Source: Candidatus Thorarchaeota archaeon
Lineage (GTDB): Archaea > Asgardarchaeota > Thorarchaeia > Thorarchaeales > Thorarchaeaceae
Direction: 5' to 3'
Assembly (NCBI GenBank): GCA_016840825.1
Contig: JAEORN010000028.1
Coordinates: forward strand, 1 to 30,016
DNA: 30,016 nt
This document shows, piece by piece, positions 14,694 through 22,364 of the stretch. The translations under genes and the position numbers were made by a program. Numbering within the stretch: position 1 is the first letter of the stretch; each line of letters begins with the position of its first letter. The notes under the pieces were generated by a model. It did no database searches and was not told where the DNA came from. It saw nothing but the letters and a program-made list of their open reading frames with translations.

Positions 14694-15632
14694 CTAACCT
14701 AACAAAAGAGGCATGAAGGGGACAATAGGCAGTAAAACTATGGTCCCTAGGGTCACAATGGTTGCCGCAGTTTCTGAATCAAGTCCAAGTGCTGAGGAAT
14801 ATATTACAGTAAACACAGCAGCGGGCATCAGTGATTGCAGGAGAATAACACTACTTACCAACTGAGATAATCCTGCGAATAACAAAAGAACTCCTACAAC
14901 GAAAGGCACTATGAATTGACGAATTGCAATGGTTTCGTATACTTGTCTGCTTCTTTTGATGATATCTTGTGCACCTAGACTTAGCCCAACAGCAAACAAT
15001 GCGAGATATGTAGTAACAAGTGTGTTCGCATCAAGTATTGGTTCGATAATTGCAGGTACTGAAATTCCAGAAATAAGCAGAAATCCTGCTATGACCACTG
15101 CGATAAGAGGGGGAAAGGTAAGTGCCTTCTTCAACATCGTCTTTCGATCATCTTGATTCTCGCTATATGCTGAACCCATGAACGTTCCTAATGTCGCCAG
15201 CATTATCATCTGAGAGATAGAATATAGCGCAATAACAGGTACAGCTACCTCGCCAATAAACATCAATGCTATTGGGAGTGGAAGGAAGATAGCATTGTTG
15301 AACGTTACAGTGAGGAGATAGGCACCTTGTTCTTTCTTCTGGAGTGATGTGTTCCATAACCGGATAAACATCAAGGAAAATCCAAACATATGGATAAAGA
15401 TCGTGAATAGAAGAACCCCTAGAACTTCAAACAATGAGGTAGGATTCGCATTAAGCAAAGTATCAATAATTAACAAAGGCATCATGAAGTTAATGAGGAG
15501 GAAAGTAATGGCTTTGTTCAATTTCACCTTAATTGGCCCAATCTTTGTGACTATATACCCAAAAGCAATGAAGCCATAGAAAAGAACCAACCGAACAGCG
15601 AAATCATCGATTACTTGCAGTCTAAACACCAT
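14694..15632 (-). CDS. AEC-family transporter (auxin efflux carrier type)
   Basis: This is a secondary transporter of the auxin efflux carrier/malonate family, which in prokaryotes exports small organic anions. The 312-residue protein has about ten TM helices in two halves. NKAITFLLINFMMPLLI is near 40-56, FNNAIFLPLPIALMFIG near 110-126, and the conserved SLMPAAVFTVIYSSALGLD near 263-281 followed by LGTIVLLPIVP. The length and the crossover segments are normal. It sits 71 nt downstream of the AOR gene on the same strand. The substrate is unknown; export of an acid made by the AOR is an attractive but untested idea. Confidence 0.88.
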   Translation of the reverse strand: MVFRLQVIDDFAVRLVLFYGFIAFGYIVTKIGPIKVKLNKAITFLLINFMMPLLIIDTLLNANPTSLFEVLGVLLFTIFIHMFGFSLMFIRLWNTSLQKKEQGAYLLTVTFNNAIFLPLPIALMFIGEVAVPVIALYSISQMIMLATLGTFMGSAYSENQDDRKTMLKKALTFPPLIAVVIAGFLLISGISVPAIIEPILDANTLVTTYLALFAVGLSLGAQDIIKRSRQVYETIAIRQFIVPFVVGVLLLFAGLSQLVSSVILLQSLMPAAVFTVIYSSALGLDSETAATIVTLGTIVLLPIVPFMPLLLG

Positions 15633-15703
15633 TTGAATTCGAAATCAAATCACGAAAGAAGTTACCGTTTAGGGCTGTTTTTACTTCGAGAGATTCCGAG
15701 AAA

Positions 15704-17443
15704 TCACTCACAAGGCTCACCTGTTTCTCGATTCCATTTCCGGTATGTGTAGTATTCATCAATCTGCATATTCAAATCAGGAACCCATTCTTCCGTTACA
15801 CTTTCAGGAAGTGGTTGGAGAAGCTGAGAGGGCAAACTATCATCTTTTGGAGAAAGACCACACTGCAAATTAAACCGGCGTTTCATGGATACGATTTGGG
15901 ACCCAGAGAGTAGTATATCATTTATTGCGTATTTGAAACCTGTTGCCAAGTTCAGAAGTTCAACTATCTTTGCAGGTGGAACCTCTGGAAAATGACAAAG
16001 TATCATTGAATCGTGAAATGCTCTAAAGTCCTGATTCTTGGCAGCAGTGATTCCCTTCCCCTTACTTGCCACACGATCAGAAGAATGAATACCCAATTCA
16101 GGTACATCAATACCGATATCTACTGTGTGCATATCAGATTCAGTATGACTAGCACCTCGAGCTGATACTGCATATACAGTGGCGAGACCTGCATATGCCC
16201 GAGGGTCATGATTGGGAACCTCTAAACCTTTCACATGAAGAACATGCTTCTCCAATCCATATCGTTTGGCAAATCGAAGAGATCCATCTGCAAGCTCACT
16301 GCCGTATCCGATTCTTAGAGCAACATCATGAATCAATTGAAAGACGGCTTCCATGTCACCCCATCTGACATCCCATTCCAGCAGCCCTTTCTCACAAAGA
16401 TCCATCACTAGTGCAATAGTGCTACCACAACTGATTGTGTCTAGCCCATAGAGGTTGCATAGTCTATTCGCATATGCGACTTTCTTGATATCTGGATTGA
16501 GAATATTGGTTCCAAAGGCGGCTATTGTTTGGAACTCAGGTCCAGCTATCTTACTCTGGCTATCGAGAGAAACGACTCTGCCGCACGCGATGGGACAGGC
16601 ATAGCATGCTTTTCTGCCTTTTAGGATGGATTTCATTGCTCTTGCATCAAGATTTGATATATCAAATTCCGCTTGTTGGAAGTACCTCACAGGCATATCA
16701 TTCGCATACATTCCCCGTTTAACATACATCGCAGTTCCTTCAGCACCTAAAATGCTGTGTTCATCTCTTAGTACCCGGGAGAGTGACAGAGCAAGCTCTT
16801 TGAACTGTTCGGCATCAAAGAGTGAAGGTCTAGAGCTCCCCTTGACCGCTACAGCCTTGAGGTTCTTTGAGCCCATGACTGCACCCATACCACATCTAGC
16901 TGCAACACGTTCTTCGTTAACGATGCTTGAGAATCGGATCAAATTCTCTCCTGCAGGACCTATACATGCAATCCTCGAACGATTCCTTTCTAGGCGTATC
17001 TTGGATTGTGTTTCAGCTGTATCTAATCCCCACAAATCAGTGGCATCTTCAATTGATACTTCATCATCTTGGATATCAATGAGGCTTGGTTTCTGAGCTT
17101 TTCCAGTGATGATTATCCCATCATATCCTGCGAATTTCAATTCTGCGCCAAAGAACCCTCCAGAGTTAGACTCTCCCCAGAAGCCAGTTAGCGGAGAACG
17201 TGCACATATAACGTGTCGCCCTGTACATGGAGCGAGAGTACCTGTTAAGGGACCTGTCATGAATACTAGAATGTTCTCAGGACTGAGAGGGTCAGCGCTG
17301 AAGTCAAGCATTTCGTAAAGGAGTTTTGAGGCATAGCCGCTACCTCCAATGAATCGATATGCATAGTCTTTGTTGAGTGGCAAAGAGGAAATCTTCTCTT
17401 TAGATAGGTCAACTGTAAGTAGGTTACCTCGATAGCCATGCAT
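15704..17443 (-). CDS. aor: Aldehyde:ferredoxin oxidoreductase family (tungsten enzyme)
   Basis: This is a tungstopterin and [4Fe-4S] enzyme oxidising an aldehyde to the acid with ferredoxin reduction. From the ATG at 17443 (MHGYRGNLLTVDLS) it has 579 residues, near the usual 600. The cluster ligands CYACPIAC (about Cys280, Cys283 and Cys287) and the distal cysteine in DSMILCHFP (about Cys483) are present. The pterin-region motifs ARCGMGAVMGSKNLKAVAVKG and HVKGLEVPNHDPRAY are also visible. GGAG lies about 10 nt before the chosen ATG; the upstream ATG at 17452 is too close to it. The specific AOR/FOR/GAPOR/WOR subtype cannot be fixed here. The gene is divergent from an ABC exporter. Confidence 0.93.
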   Translation of the reverse strand: MHGYRGNLLTVDLSKEKISSLPLNKDYAYRFIGGSGYASKLLYEMLDFSADPLSPENILVFMTGPLTGTLAPCTGRHVICARSPLTGFWGESNSGGFFGAELKFAGYDGIIITGKAQKPSLIDIQDDEVSIEDATDLWGLDTAETQSKIRLERNRSRIACIGPAGENLIRFSSIVNEERVAARCGMGAVMGSKNLKAVAVKGSSRPSLFDAEQFKELALSLSRVLRDEHSILGAEGTAMYVKRGMYANDMPVRYFQQAEFDISNLDARAMKSILKGRKACYACPIACGRVVSLDSQSKIAGPEFQTIAAFGTNILNPDIKKVAYANRLCNLYGLDTISCGSTIALVMDLCEKGLLEWDVRWGDMEAVFQLIHDVALRIGYGSELADGSLRFAKRYGLEKHVLHVKGLEVPNHDPRAYAGLATVYAVSARGASHTESDMHTVDIGIDVPELGIHSSDRVASKGKGITAAKNQDFRAFHDSMILCHFPEVPPAKIVELLNLATGFKYAINDILLSGSQIVSMKRRFNLQCGLSPKDDSLPSQLLQPLPESVTEEWVPDLNMQIDEYYTYRKWNRETGEPCE

Positions 17444-17575
17444 ATCAAGCATTTCTCCGCTCTCATTTCTTGGCTTCTTGTAGTACAGGCTTGCTTGTGC
17501 CGCAAACTTGACTGTACTTCAAGCAAAGTCTTCGTATTATATACAAATTATGTATTCTCATACATGTGATGTACA
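17444..17575. promoter_or_regulatory. Divergent AOR/ABC-2 promoter region with dyad
   Basis: The inverted repeat AGTACAG (17482-17488) and CTGTACT (17512-17518) has exact 7-bp arms with a 23-nt spacer, and lies 39-75 nt upstream of the AOR start. On the plus strand TTATATACAAATTATG (from about 17536) gives TATA boxes for the ABC gene. A second small dyad TGTA-TTCTCA-TACA follows. The dyad suggests a shared regulator. Confidence 0.45.
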
Positions 17576-18322
17576 ATGTCCGAATCTGCGATAATTGTTG
17601 AAAATGTTACCAAGAGATTCGAGTCGGTCACAGCTGTTGACGGATTGAATCTCGAGATAAAATGGGGTGAGCTCTTTGGTCTCTTGGGACCTAATGGAGC
17701 TGGAAAGACAACCCTTCTGAATATCCTAGCTACCCTCCTCAGACCGACTGAAGGTGGAGCGCAGGTAGCTGGATTTGATGTGGAACATGATGCAGCTAAT
17801 GTGAGAAAAATCATTGGAGTCTGTCCTCAGGAACCAGCCTACTACGGACATCTTACAGGCCGTGAGAATATTGAACTGTTTGGCACATTCCATGAGATTC
17901 CCAAAGACATTCTGAAAGGAAGAATTAGCGAACTCATCAAGAAGATCGGGATGGAGGATCATGCTGATAGAAAAGCCAAGGAATATAGTGGTGGTATGGT
18001 CAGGCGCGTCAGTACAATCATGGCTCTTGTTCATGAACCCAAAGTTGCCCTCTTGGATGAACCAACAGTTGCAATGGATCCTGTATCTCGACGTGCGGTC
18101 TGGGAGTTCATAAAGGAACTCAAGCAGAATGGCATGGCAATTGTGCTAACTACTCACTATATGGAAGAAGCTGAGTACTTGTGCGATCGAGTTGGAATCA
18201 TTGATGAAGGTCGCTTGATAGCTCTAGGTTCTCCCACTGAGCTAATGAAAGAACACAATGCAAAGGACCTCGAAGAGGTGTTCATCAAACTCACTGGAAA
18301 GAAACTCAGGGAGGCAGTCTAA
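17576..18322 (+). CDS. ABC-2 type exporter ATPase
   Basis: This is the ATP-binding subunit of a DrrA/NatA-type exporter. In 248 residues Walker A GPNGAGKTT is at 38-46, the Q-loop region VCPQEPAYYGHLTGREN near 82-98, the signature SGGMVRR at 138-144, Walker B LLDEP at 159-163, and the switch histidine in LTTHYMEEAEYL. The TTHYMEEAE segment is typical of the multidrug and lantibiotic exporter group. The ATG at 17576 has only a weak ribosome-binding stretch (GTGATG), which with nearby TATA boxes suggests a short leader. The permease starts 2 nt after the stop. The substrate is unknown. Confidence 0.93.
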   Translation: MSESAIIVENVTKRFESVTAVDGLNLEIKWGELFGLLGPNGAGKTTLLNILATLLRPTEGGAQVAGFDVEHDAANVRKIIGVCPQEPAYYGHLTGRENIELFGTFHEIPKDILKGRISELIKKIGMEDHADRKAKEYSGGMVRRVSTIMALVHEPKVALLDEPTVAMDPVSRRAVWEFIKELKQNGMAIVLTTHYMEEAEYLCDRVGIIDEGRLIALGSPTELMKEHNAKDLEEVFIKLTGKKLREAV

Positions 18323-18324
18323 AG

Positions 18325-19488
18325 ATGAATACAAGAAGAATTACTGTATTGCTCAAGAAGGACTTGAAGACCTTCATTCGAGAGCCTGCAGTGCTTTTCC
18401 TTTTGCTACTCTTCCCATTGGTTGTCACTATGACATTCGGGATAGCTTTCGGTGGAATGAACTCACCTGGAGATGCTGAGTTCAAAATTGGTGTTGTTAA
18501 CATGGATGCGAACTCTACGGATTCAGAGTGGTCCGGATGGTTCATTGGAAACCTGACAGATTACAATGGTACAGTAGTAAGTTACTACACCTCAAATGAA
18601 ACAGGACAAGCGGATCTCATCAACGGTAACTTACACGCACTAATAGTGATTCCAGAGGGCTTTGGAGATAGCATTGAAACATACTGGGCCTCTCCTCTAA
18701 ACGGTAGCGGCTGGGAGAATGTGACTATAGGACTGTATCTTGATAGTGGTTCTATGATTGCTAGCAGTGCAATCCCTCCGATAACTCAGCAAGTGCTCAT
18801 CTCAACAATCTATGGTGAAGGAGCAGGTTCCTTGGAATTGCCAATAACAATCGGCAGCCCTTCACTGGTATATGTGAGCGATTTAAGTCAATGGGACTTC
18901 ATGGCACCAGGGATCTTTGCATTCGCAGCCATCTTCATGATAATGATTGTGGCCCAGTCCCTGACTGTAGACAGAGACAGTGGTATTCTGAGTAGAATGG
19001 CAACCACTCCTGTTAAGGCGTCAGAGTTCATTGTTGCGAAAGCTCTTTCATACATGGTCGTCGGAGTAGCACAAGTATCTCTCATATTTGCAGGATCGTT
19101 TGCAATTGGCTATCGTCCAAATACAGATGCTGCGGGATTGGCTTTTGCTTTTCTGATTGTCCTCGTTTTTACGTTGGCAGCAGTTGGCATGGGTTTGATC
19201 ACAGCAGTGATTTCTAAATCAGCAGATGTTGCAACAGGAATCTCCTTCATCTTCATCATGCCACAGATGTTCTTTGGCACTTTCATGCCATTGGGTGGAC
19301 TCTCTGAGGTTATCGGAACATACATGCCTAGCAACTATGTCACACATGCACTCACGACATTATTCCTGAGAGGTGCTTCGATTAGTACTCCTTCAATCTG
19401 GGTAGATTTGCTAGTTGTAGCAATCGTGGGAATAACGATGCTAGCCATTGGAGCGCTTCTTTTCGGGAGGCAATCCGGTAGGAAGTAG
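18325..19488 (+). CDS. ABC-2 type exporter permease
   Basis: This is the membrane subunit of the exporter. The 387-residue protein has a cytoplasmic start with LLKKDLKTFIREPAVLFLLLLFP, one TM helix at about 24-45, and a large extracytoplasmic domain (about 50-190) with many N-glycosylation-like Asn-X-Ser/Thr sites. Five TM helices follow from about 195. The QSLTVDRDSGILSRMATTPVKASEFIVAKAL coupling region is typical of ABC2_membrane_3 proteins. It is co-transcribed with the ATPase. A perfect GC-rich hairpin 30 nt downstream may end the transcript. Confidence 0.92.
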   Translation: MNTRRITVLLKKDLKTFIREPAVLFLLLLFPLVVTMTFGIAFGGMNSPGDAEFKIGVVNMDANSTDSEWSGWFIGNLTDYNGTVVSYYTSNETGQADLINGNLHALIVIPEGFGDSIETYWASPLNGSGWENVTIGLYLDSGSMIASSAIPPITQQVLISTIYGEGAGSLELPITIGSPSLVYVSDLSQWDFMAPGIFAFAAIFMIMIVAQSLTVDRDSGILSRMATTPVKASEFIVAKALSYMVVGVAQVSLIFAGSFAIGYRPNTDAAGLAFAFLIVLVFTLAAVGMGLITAVISKSADVATGISFIFIMPQMFFGTFMPLGGLSEVIGTYMPSNYVTHALTTLFLRGASISTPSIWVDLLVVAIVGITMLAIGALLFGRQSGRK

Positions 19489-19518
19489 TTAATCCTGAAG
19501 AGCTTGATTCTCTCTAAC

Positions 19519-19541
19519 GCGCGGGTGTATCTTACCCGCGC
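19519..19541 (+). terminator. GC-rich hairpin after ABC-2 permease
   Basis: GCGCGGGT pairs perfectly with ACCCGCGC (8 bp, 7-nt loop GTATCTT). It begins 30 nt after the permease stop and is followed by an A/T-rich stretch with short T runs. It is probably a 3'-end or processing element separating this operon from the next gene. Confidence 0.55.
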
Positions 19542-19604
19542 AACTTATTACTTTGAAAACTCATTCAATATAGTCAGGCTCTCAGGGAAAAGGTTGGTGT
19601 TGAA

Positions 19605-20303
19605 ATGATCGATGAATCGAATTCTGATGACAAAGCGATAAGCCAAGAGGAAATGCTGGAACGAGCCAAGAAGCTACTAATGCTTACAGATCTCGTTGAT
19701 AGATATCCTGCTGTGGTTGAACGCCGTGTTACAGGTCTTATTTTTGTCTTAACAGGAGGTGGGGTTTCACTCGCTACTCTCTTCTTCATGTCGATATTTG
19801 ATATCATAGAAGCCTTGGGCCTAACCCTACTTGGTGTCGTAATATTCGTTGTCCTGAGTCTCTCGGTATCTTTCATCACAGCATTCAGGTTAGTAGCACC
19901 ACTGACTCAGTCCTATACAACGATAAAACCAACTGAGCAGGAAGGTATGACGCTGATGACAGTCATGTGGGGAATCTTTGCAATCATTATGATTGTTGTT
20001 TCCATATACTCCTTCGGTTCAGGTCAGATATTCATCTTTCCAATCGTGGTGCAAATATTGCTTTCAATTGGAAATGTAGTAATCTATCAAGGTATGAGAG
20101 TTGATCCTAAGACAGCAGATTACTCACGCACACATTTGGTATTTGTGATAGTCATTGTTTTGAGCTTGATACCGATTATTGCCATTCCGCAAATTGCTTT
20201 CTCTATTATGATTTTAGTAGATATAGGAGGGCTCTACGCTCTGGGTATCTATATTCTAATAACTGCTGAGAGGCTACTTGTTCATTCTATGGGAAGTGGA
20301 TAA
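19605..20303 (+). CDS. Six-TM membrane protein, partner of winged-helix regulator
   Basis: This is a 232-residue protein with an acidic cytoplasmic N-terminus of about 40 residues and about six TM helices (roughly 44-66, 68-94, 117-137, 141-160, 176-195 and 199-222). No charged motif in the membrane or catalytic residues was recognised. The ATG at 19605 follows AGGTTGGTG. The gene is immediately followed, after 2 nt, by a winged-helix regulator, so the pair is an operon. A membrane protein with its own small transcription factor near an exporter suggests a sensing or self-resistance role, which is inference. The family is unknown to me. Confidence 0.78.
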   Translation: MIDESNSDDKAISQEEMLERAKKLLMLTDLVDRYPAVVERRVTGLIFVLTGGGVSLATLFFMSIFDIIEALGLTLLGVVIFVVLSLSVSFITAFRLVAPLTQSYTTIKPTEQEGMTLMTVMWGIFAIIMIVVSIYSFGSGQIFIFPIVVQILLSIGNVVIYQGMRVDPKTADYSRTHLVFVIVIVLSLIPIIAIPQIAFSIMILVDIGGLYALGIYILITAERLLVHSMGSG

Positions 20304-20305
20304 CC

Positions 20306-20656
20306 TTGTCACTTGACGGGGATGTGCTTGATGCACTGGTGGGTTTCATGGAAGAGGATCGTGAAACCCTTGTCCCTGCAAGACTATCAATTCTTGTTTT
20401 CTTGTATTTCACTCATACTGTTCAATTTACGCAACTTCAGAACAAGTTGAATCTCACATCAGGAAATCTCTCAAGCCACTTGAGAAAACTGCAGGAGATG
20501 GGATATGTCAAGATTACAAAGCAATTCATTGAGCTAAAGCCAACTACGATTATTCAGTCTACACCTGAAGGTATTGAGAAGGTCAGAAGTCAGTTGATAC
20601 GGATGCGAGAGCTTGTATCAGCAGCCATCCTCCAAAAACCAAAGGATTCTGATTGA
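20306..20656 (+). CDS. Winged-helix transcriptional regulator (HTH_34/ArsR-like)
   Basis: This is a 116-residue DNA-binding protein. The segment RLSILVFLYFTHTVQFTQLQ, then LNLTSGNLSSHLRKLQEMGYVKI (about 47-70), is the recognition helix and wing of the winged-helix group that archaea use as small one-component regulators. KQFIELKPTTIIQSTPEGIEKV follows as the beta wing and dimer helix. The start is a TTG at 20306, 2 nt after the membrane-protein stop, with GGAAGTGGAT upstream. No metal-binding cysteines are seen. It likely regulates its own operon and possibly the neighbouring exporter; the target sites are not proven. Confidence 0.88.
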   Translation: MSLDGDVLDALVGFMEEDRETLVPARLSILVFLYFTHTVQFTQLQNKLNLTSGNLSSHLRKLQEMGYVKITKQFIELKPTTIIQSTPEGIEKVRSQLIRMRELVSAAILQKPKDSD

Positions 20657-20667
20657 GGATACTTCCC

Positions 20668-20719
20668 ACCCCTCTCATTTTGTAAAATAATCTTTTAACC
20701 ATAATCTATTTAGAGGGGT
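20668..20719. promoter_or_regulatory. Inverted repeat ACCCCTCT ... AGAGGGGT around AT-rich core
   Basis: Exact 8-bp arms ACCCCTCT (20668-20675) and AGAGGGGT (20712-20719) flank 36 nt of A/T-rich sequence that includes the small palindrome ATTTTGTAAAAT (20677-20688). It lies between the regulator stop and the next ATG (20752). It could be a terminator of the regulator operon or paired operator half-sites around the promoter of the 10-TM gene. Confidence 0.4.
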
Positions 20720-20751
20720 AAGTTTGTAGGTTATATTGCGAGGCTCCTCTC

Positions 20752-21828
20752 ATGACTATAAAAGAGAAGTTAACTCCATATAATACTCTGGGAATCTTGT
20801 TTTTTGTATCACTAGTTTTCACTTTTCTAATTTGGCTAGCAGGACCATTGATTCAACCATGGTATGAGACACTGCTCCCCGACTCAGGTGCTGAATGGTA
20901 CTATTGGCAGCTTCCGACTAGGAATGATGCTACTATGCTCATAGTTTGGACACTGTACTTAACACATCAGTTCTTGATATGGGGTGCAATATTTTGGGCA
21001 TCAAGAAATCTGACAGAATTCAGAACAACACCAAGTCAAAAATTAACCAAGTTCAATTATTTTGTTATCATCGTTACGATACTCTTTATGGGAATTCATC
21101 TTGTGAAGACAATTCTCCTATTTGATGGCCTCGCACAGGATGTGCCTATCTGGACGAGTCAGGGTTCAGTGATTATCATGCTCGTCCTAGTGCTCATCAT
21201 TGAAAACCCACGGAGAGGCTTCTTCATGGGTAGGAAACCTGGAAAACCACTAACAGCACAAGTATCAGGATTCTTCAGAAGGAATCACCAGTATATCATC
21301 GCATGGGCACTAGTATACACTTTCTGGTTCCACCCTGCTGTCAATGACCCACAGCTACTCTCAGGATTCTTCTACATGTTCCTGTTGTTCACTCAGATTG
21401 CGCTAGCATATACACCTGTACACATAGACAAACGTTGGATCATCACACTTGAGAGCTGGGTCGCAATACACGCAGTTATCGTAGCCTACTTCAATACTGC
21501 ATTCCCAGCAATTGGGAGTTCAGATATGTGGCCTATGTTCTTCTCTGGATTCGCTTTCATGTTCGTGTTCACCTATATGTATGCACTTGATATGAAGAAG
21601 CAATACAGGTGGATAGTGACCTTAGTATACATTGCCTTTCTCATCTGGCTCTACCTACCTGCCGAGTTTGGAGGCTACGGAAGGGACATAACGCGTCTCT
21701 TCATGATCGAGTTCCTATGGATACCTATTGTACTCTATGGCTTAGCAATAGTGTTTGCATTAGTAGTCTATCTTGCACTTGGTAGAAAGAAGAAAGATAC
21801 AATGAAGGAGGAGGCAATTCAATCATGA
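20752..21828 (+). CDS. About ten-TM membrane protein with intramembrane histidines, unknown
   Basis: This is a 358-residue polytopic membrane protein with about ten TM segments (roughly 13-32, 61-84, 102-124, 138-152, 178-196, 203-221, 229-250, 258-278, 285-302 and 315-343). Histidines lie in or at the edge of helices: His72 (LYLTHQF), His116 (MGIHLV), His179, His194 (FWFHPAVNDP), His224 and His240 (WVAIHAV). That pattern can bind haem, metal or quinone, but I recognise no family. The tail is basic then acidic (GRKKKDTMKEE). GAGG lies 8 nt before the ATG. A strong hairpin overlaps the stop, so the gene is probably monocistronic. Confidence 0.75.
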   Translation: MTIKEKLTPYNTLGILFFVSLVFTFLIWLAGPLIQPWYETLLPDSGAEWYYWQLPTRNDATMLIVWTLYLTHQFLIWGAIFWASRNLTEFRTTPSQKLTKFNYFVIIVTILFMGIHLVKTILLFDGLAQDVPIWTSQGSVIIMLVLVLIIENPRRGFFMGRKPGKPLTAQVSGFFRRNHQYIIAWALVYTFWFHPAVNDPQLLSGFFYMFLLFTQIALAYTPVHIDKRWIITLESWVAIHAVIVAYFNTAFPAIGSSDMWPMFFSGFAFMFVFTYMYALDMKKQYRWIVTLVYIAFLIWLYLPAEFGGYGRDITRLFMIEFLWIPIVLYGLAIVFALVVYLALGRKKKDTMKEEAIQS

Positions 21829-21856
21829 TCGAACGGGGTAGTCCCCGTTCATCATG
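21824..21856 (+). terminator. Strong hairpin overlapping the stop of the 10-TM gene
   Basis: CATGAT-C-GAACGGGG pairs with CCCCGTTC-ATCATG: a 14-bp stem with one bulged C and a TAGT tetraloop. It includes the TGA stop at 21826-21828. It is the longest hairpin in the window. It probably marks or protects the transcript 3' end. Confidence 0.6.
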
Positions 21857-21972
21857 TCTGTCGATAAAATCACTCGTTCAGCGACGAAGGTATATATCCT
21901 TTCAAATGAATTACCATACAAACTATACTTTGACTTGATCTGGGTATAGAGTAGGAGAAATATAGGACATCT

Positions 21973-22239
21973 GTGTTGCTGGATCTCGCATTGGTTTGTA
22001 TATTTTGGATATTGGTATTCATTCTCGCAGGAATTACCTTTGGTAGGGCAGCACCTTCTGGAAGGGTACGCATAACGAGACCTTCACCAGATTCGGTGGA
22101 CGGTTTTGGGGGGATTCGGGGGTATGATTACTCATACATGCCAGTAGTAAGAGATTCAACAATGCCATTCCCTGTGGGTCAAAGGGTTGAGAGAACTCAA
22201 ACTCGGACCTTCAGATTGAATGATAGGCGTTGCGAATAG
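21973..22239 (+). CDS. Small one-TM protein, unknown
   Basis: This is an 88-residue protein. Residues 2-22 form one hydrophobic helix (LLDLALVCIFWILVFILAGI), followed by a basic, Arg/Pro/Gly-rich soluble part with GFGGIRGYDYSYMP. The start is a GTG at 21973 with AGGA about 6 nt upstream; a TTG follows immediately. A TATA-like ACTATACTTTG lies about 50 nt before it. A GC-rich hairpin 17 nt after the stop supports a real transcription unit. It has no recognised family. It could be a small membrane-tethered protein or a decaying gene. Confidence 0.5.
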   Translation: MLLDLALVCIFWILVFILAGITFGRAAPSGRVRITRPSPDSVDGFGGIRGYDYSYMPVVRDSTMPFPVGQRVERTQTRTFRLNDRRCE

Positions 22240-22255
22240 CAGGGCGAATAAGAAG

Positions 22256-22281
22256 GTGGCTCGGGGGGAGCCCCCTGCCAC
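22256..22281 (+). terminator. GC-rich hairpin after small one-TM gene
   Basis: GTGGC pairs with GCCAC and GGGGG with CCCCC, separated by a small internal loop (TC/T), with a GAG loop. It lies 17 nt after the stop at 22239 and before the convergent transporter gene. It resembles the other 3'-end hairpins in the window. Confidence 0.5.
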
Positions 22282-22364
22282 TCATTGTCTGTTACTTATC
22301 GTCTGTTATGTGAATATTATTGGATAGACAGGTACCGCAAGAATGTGCAAAACAATACTTGTAG

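Noticed and set aside
16626..17096. 156-codon plus-strand frame inside AOR
   Set aside because: Antisense shadow of a gene with all its cofactor motifs intact.
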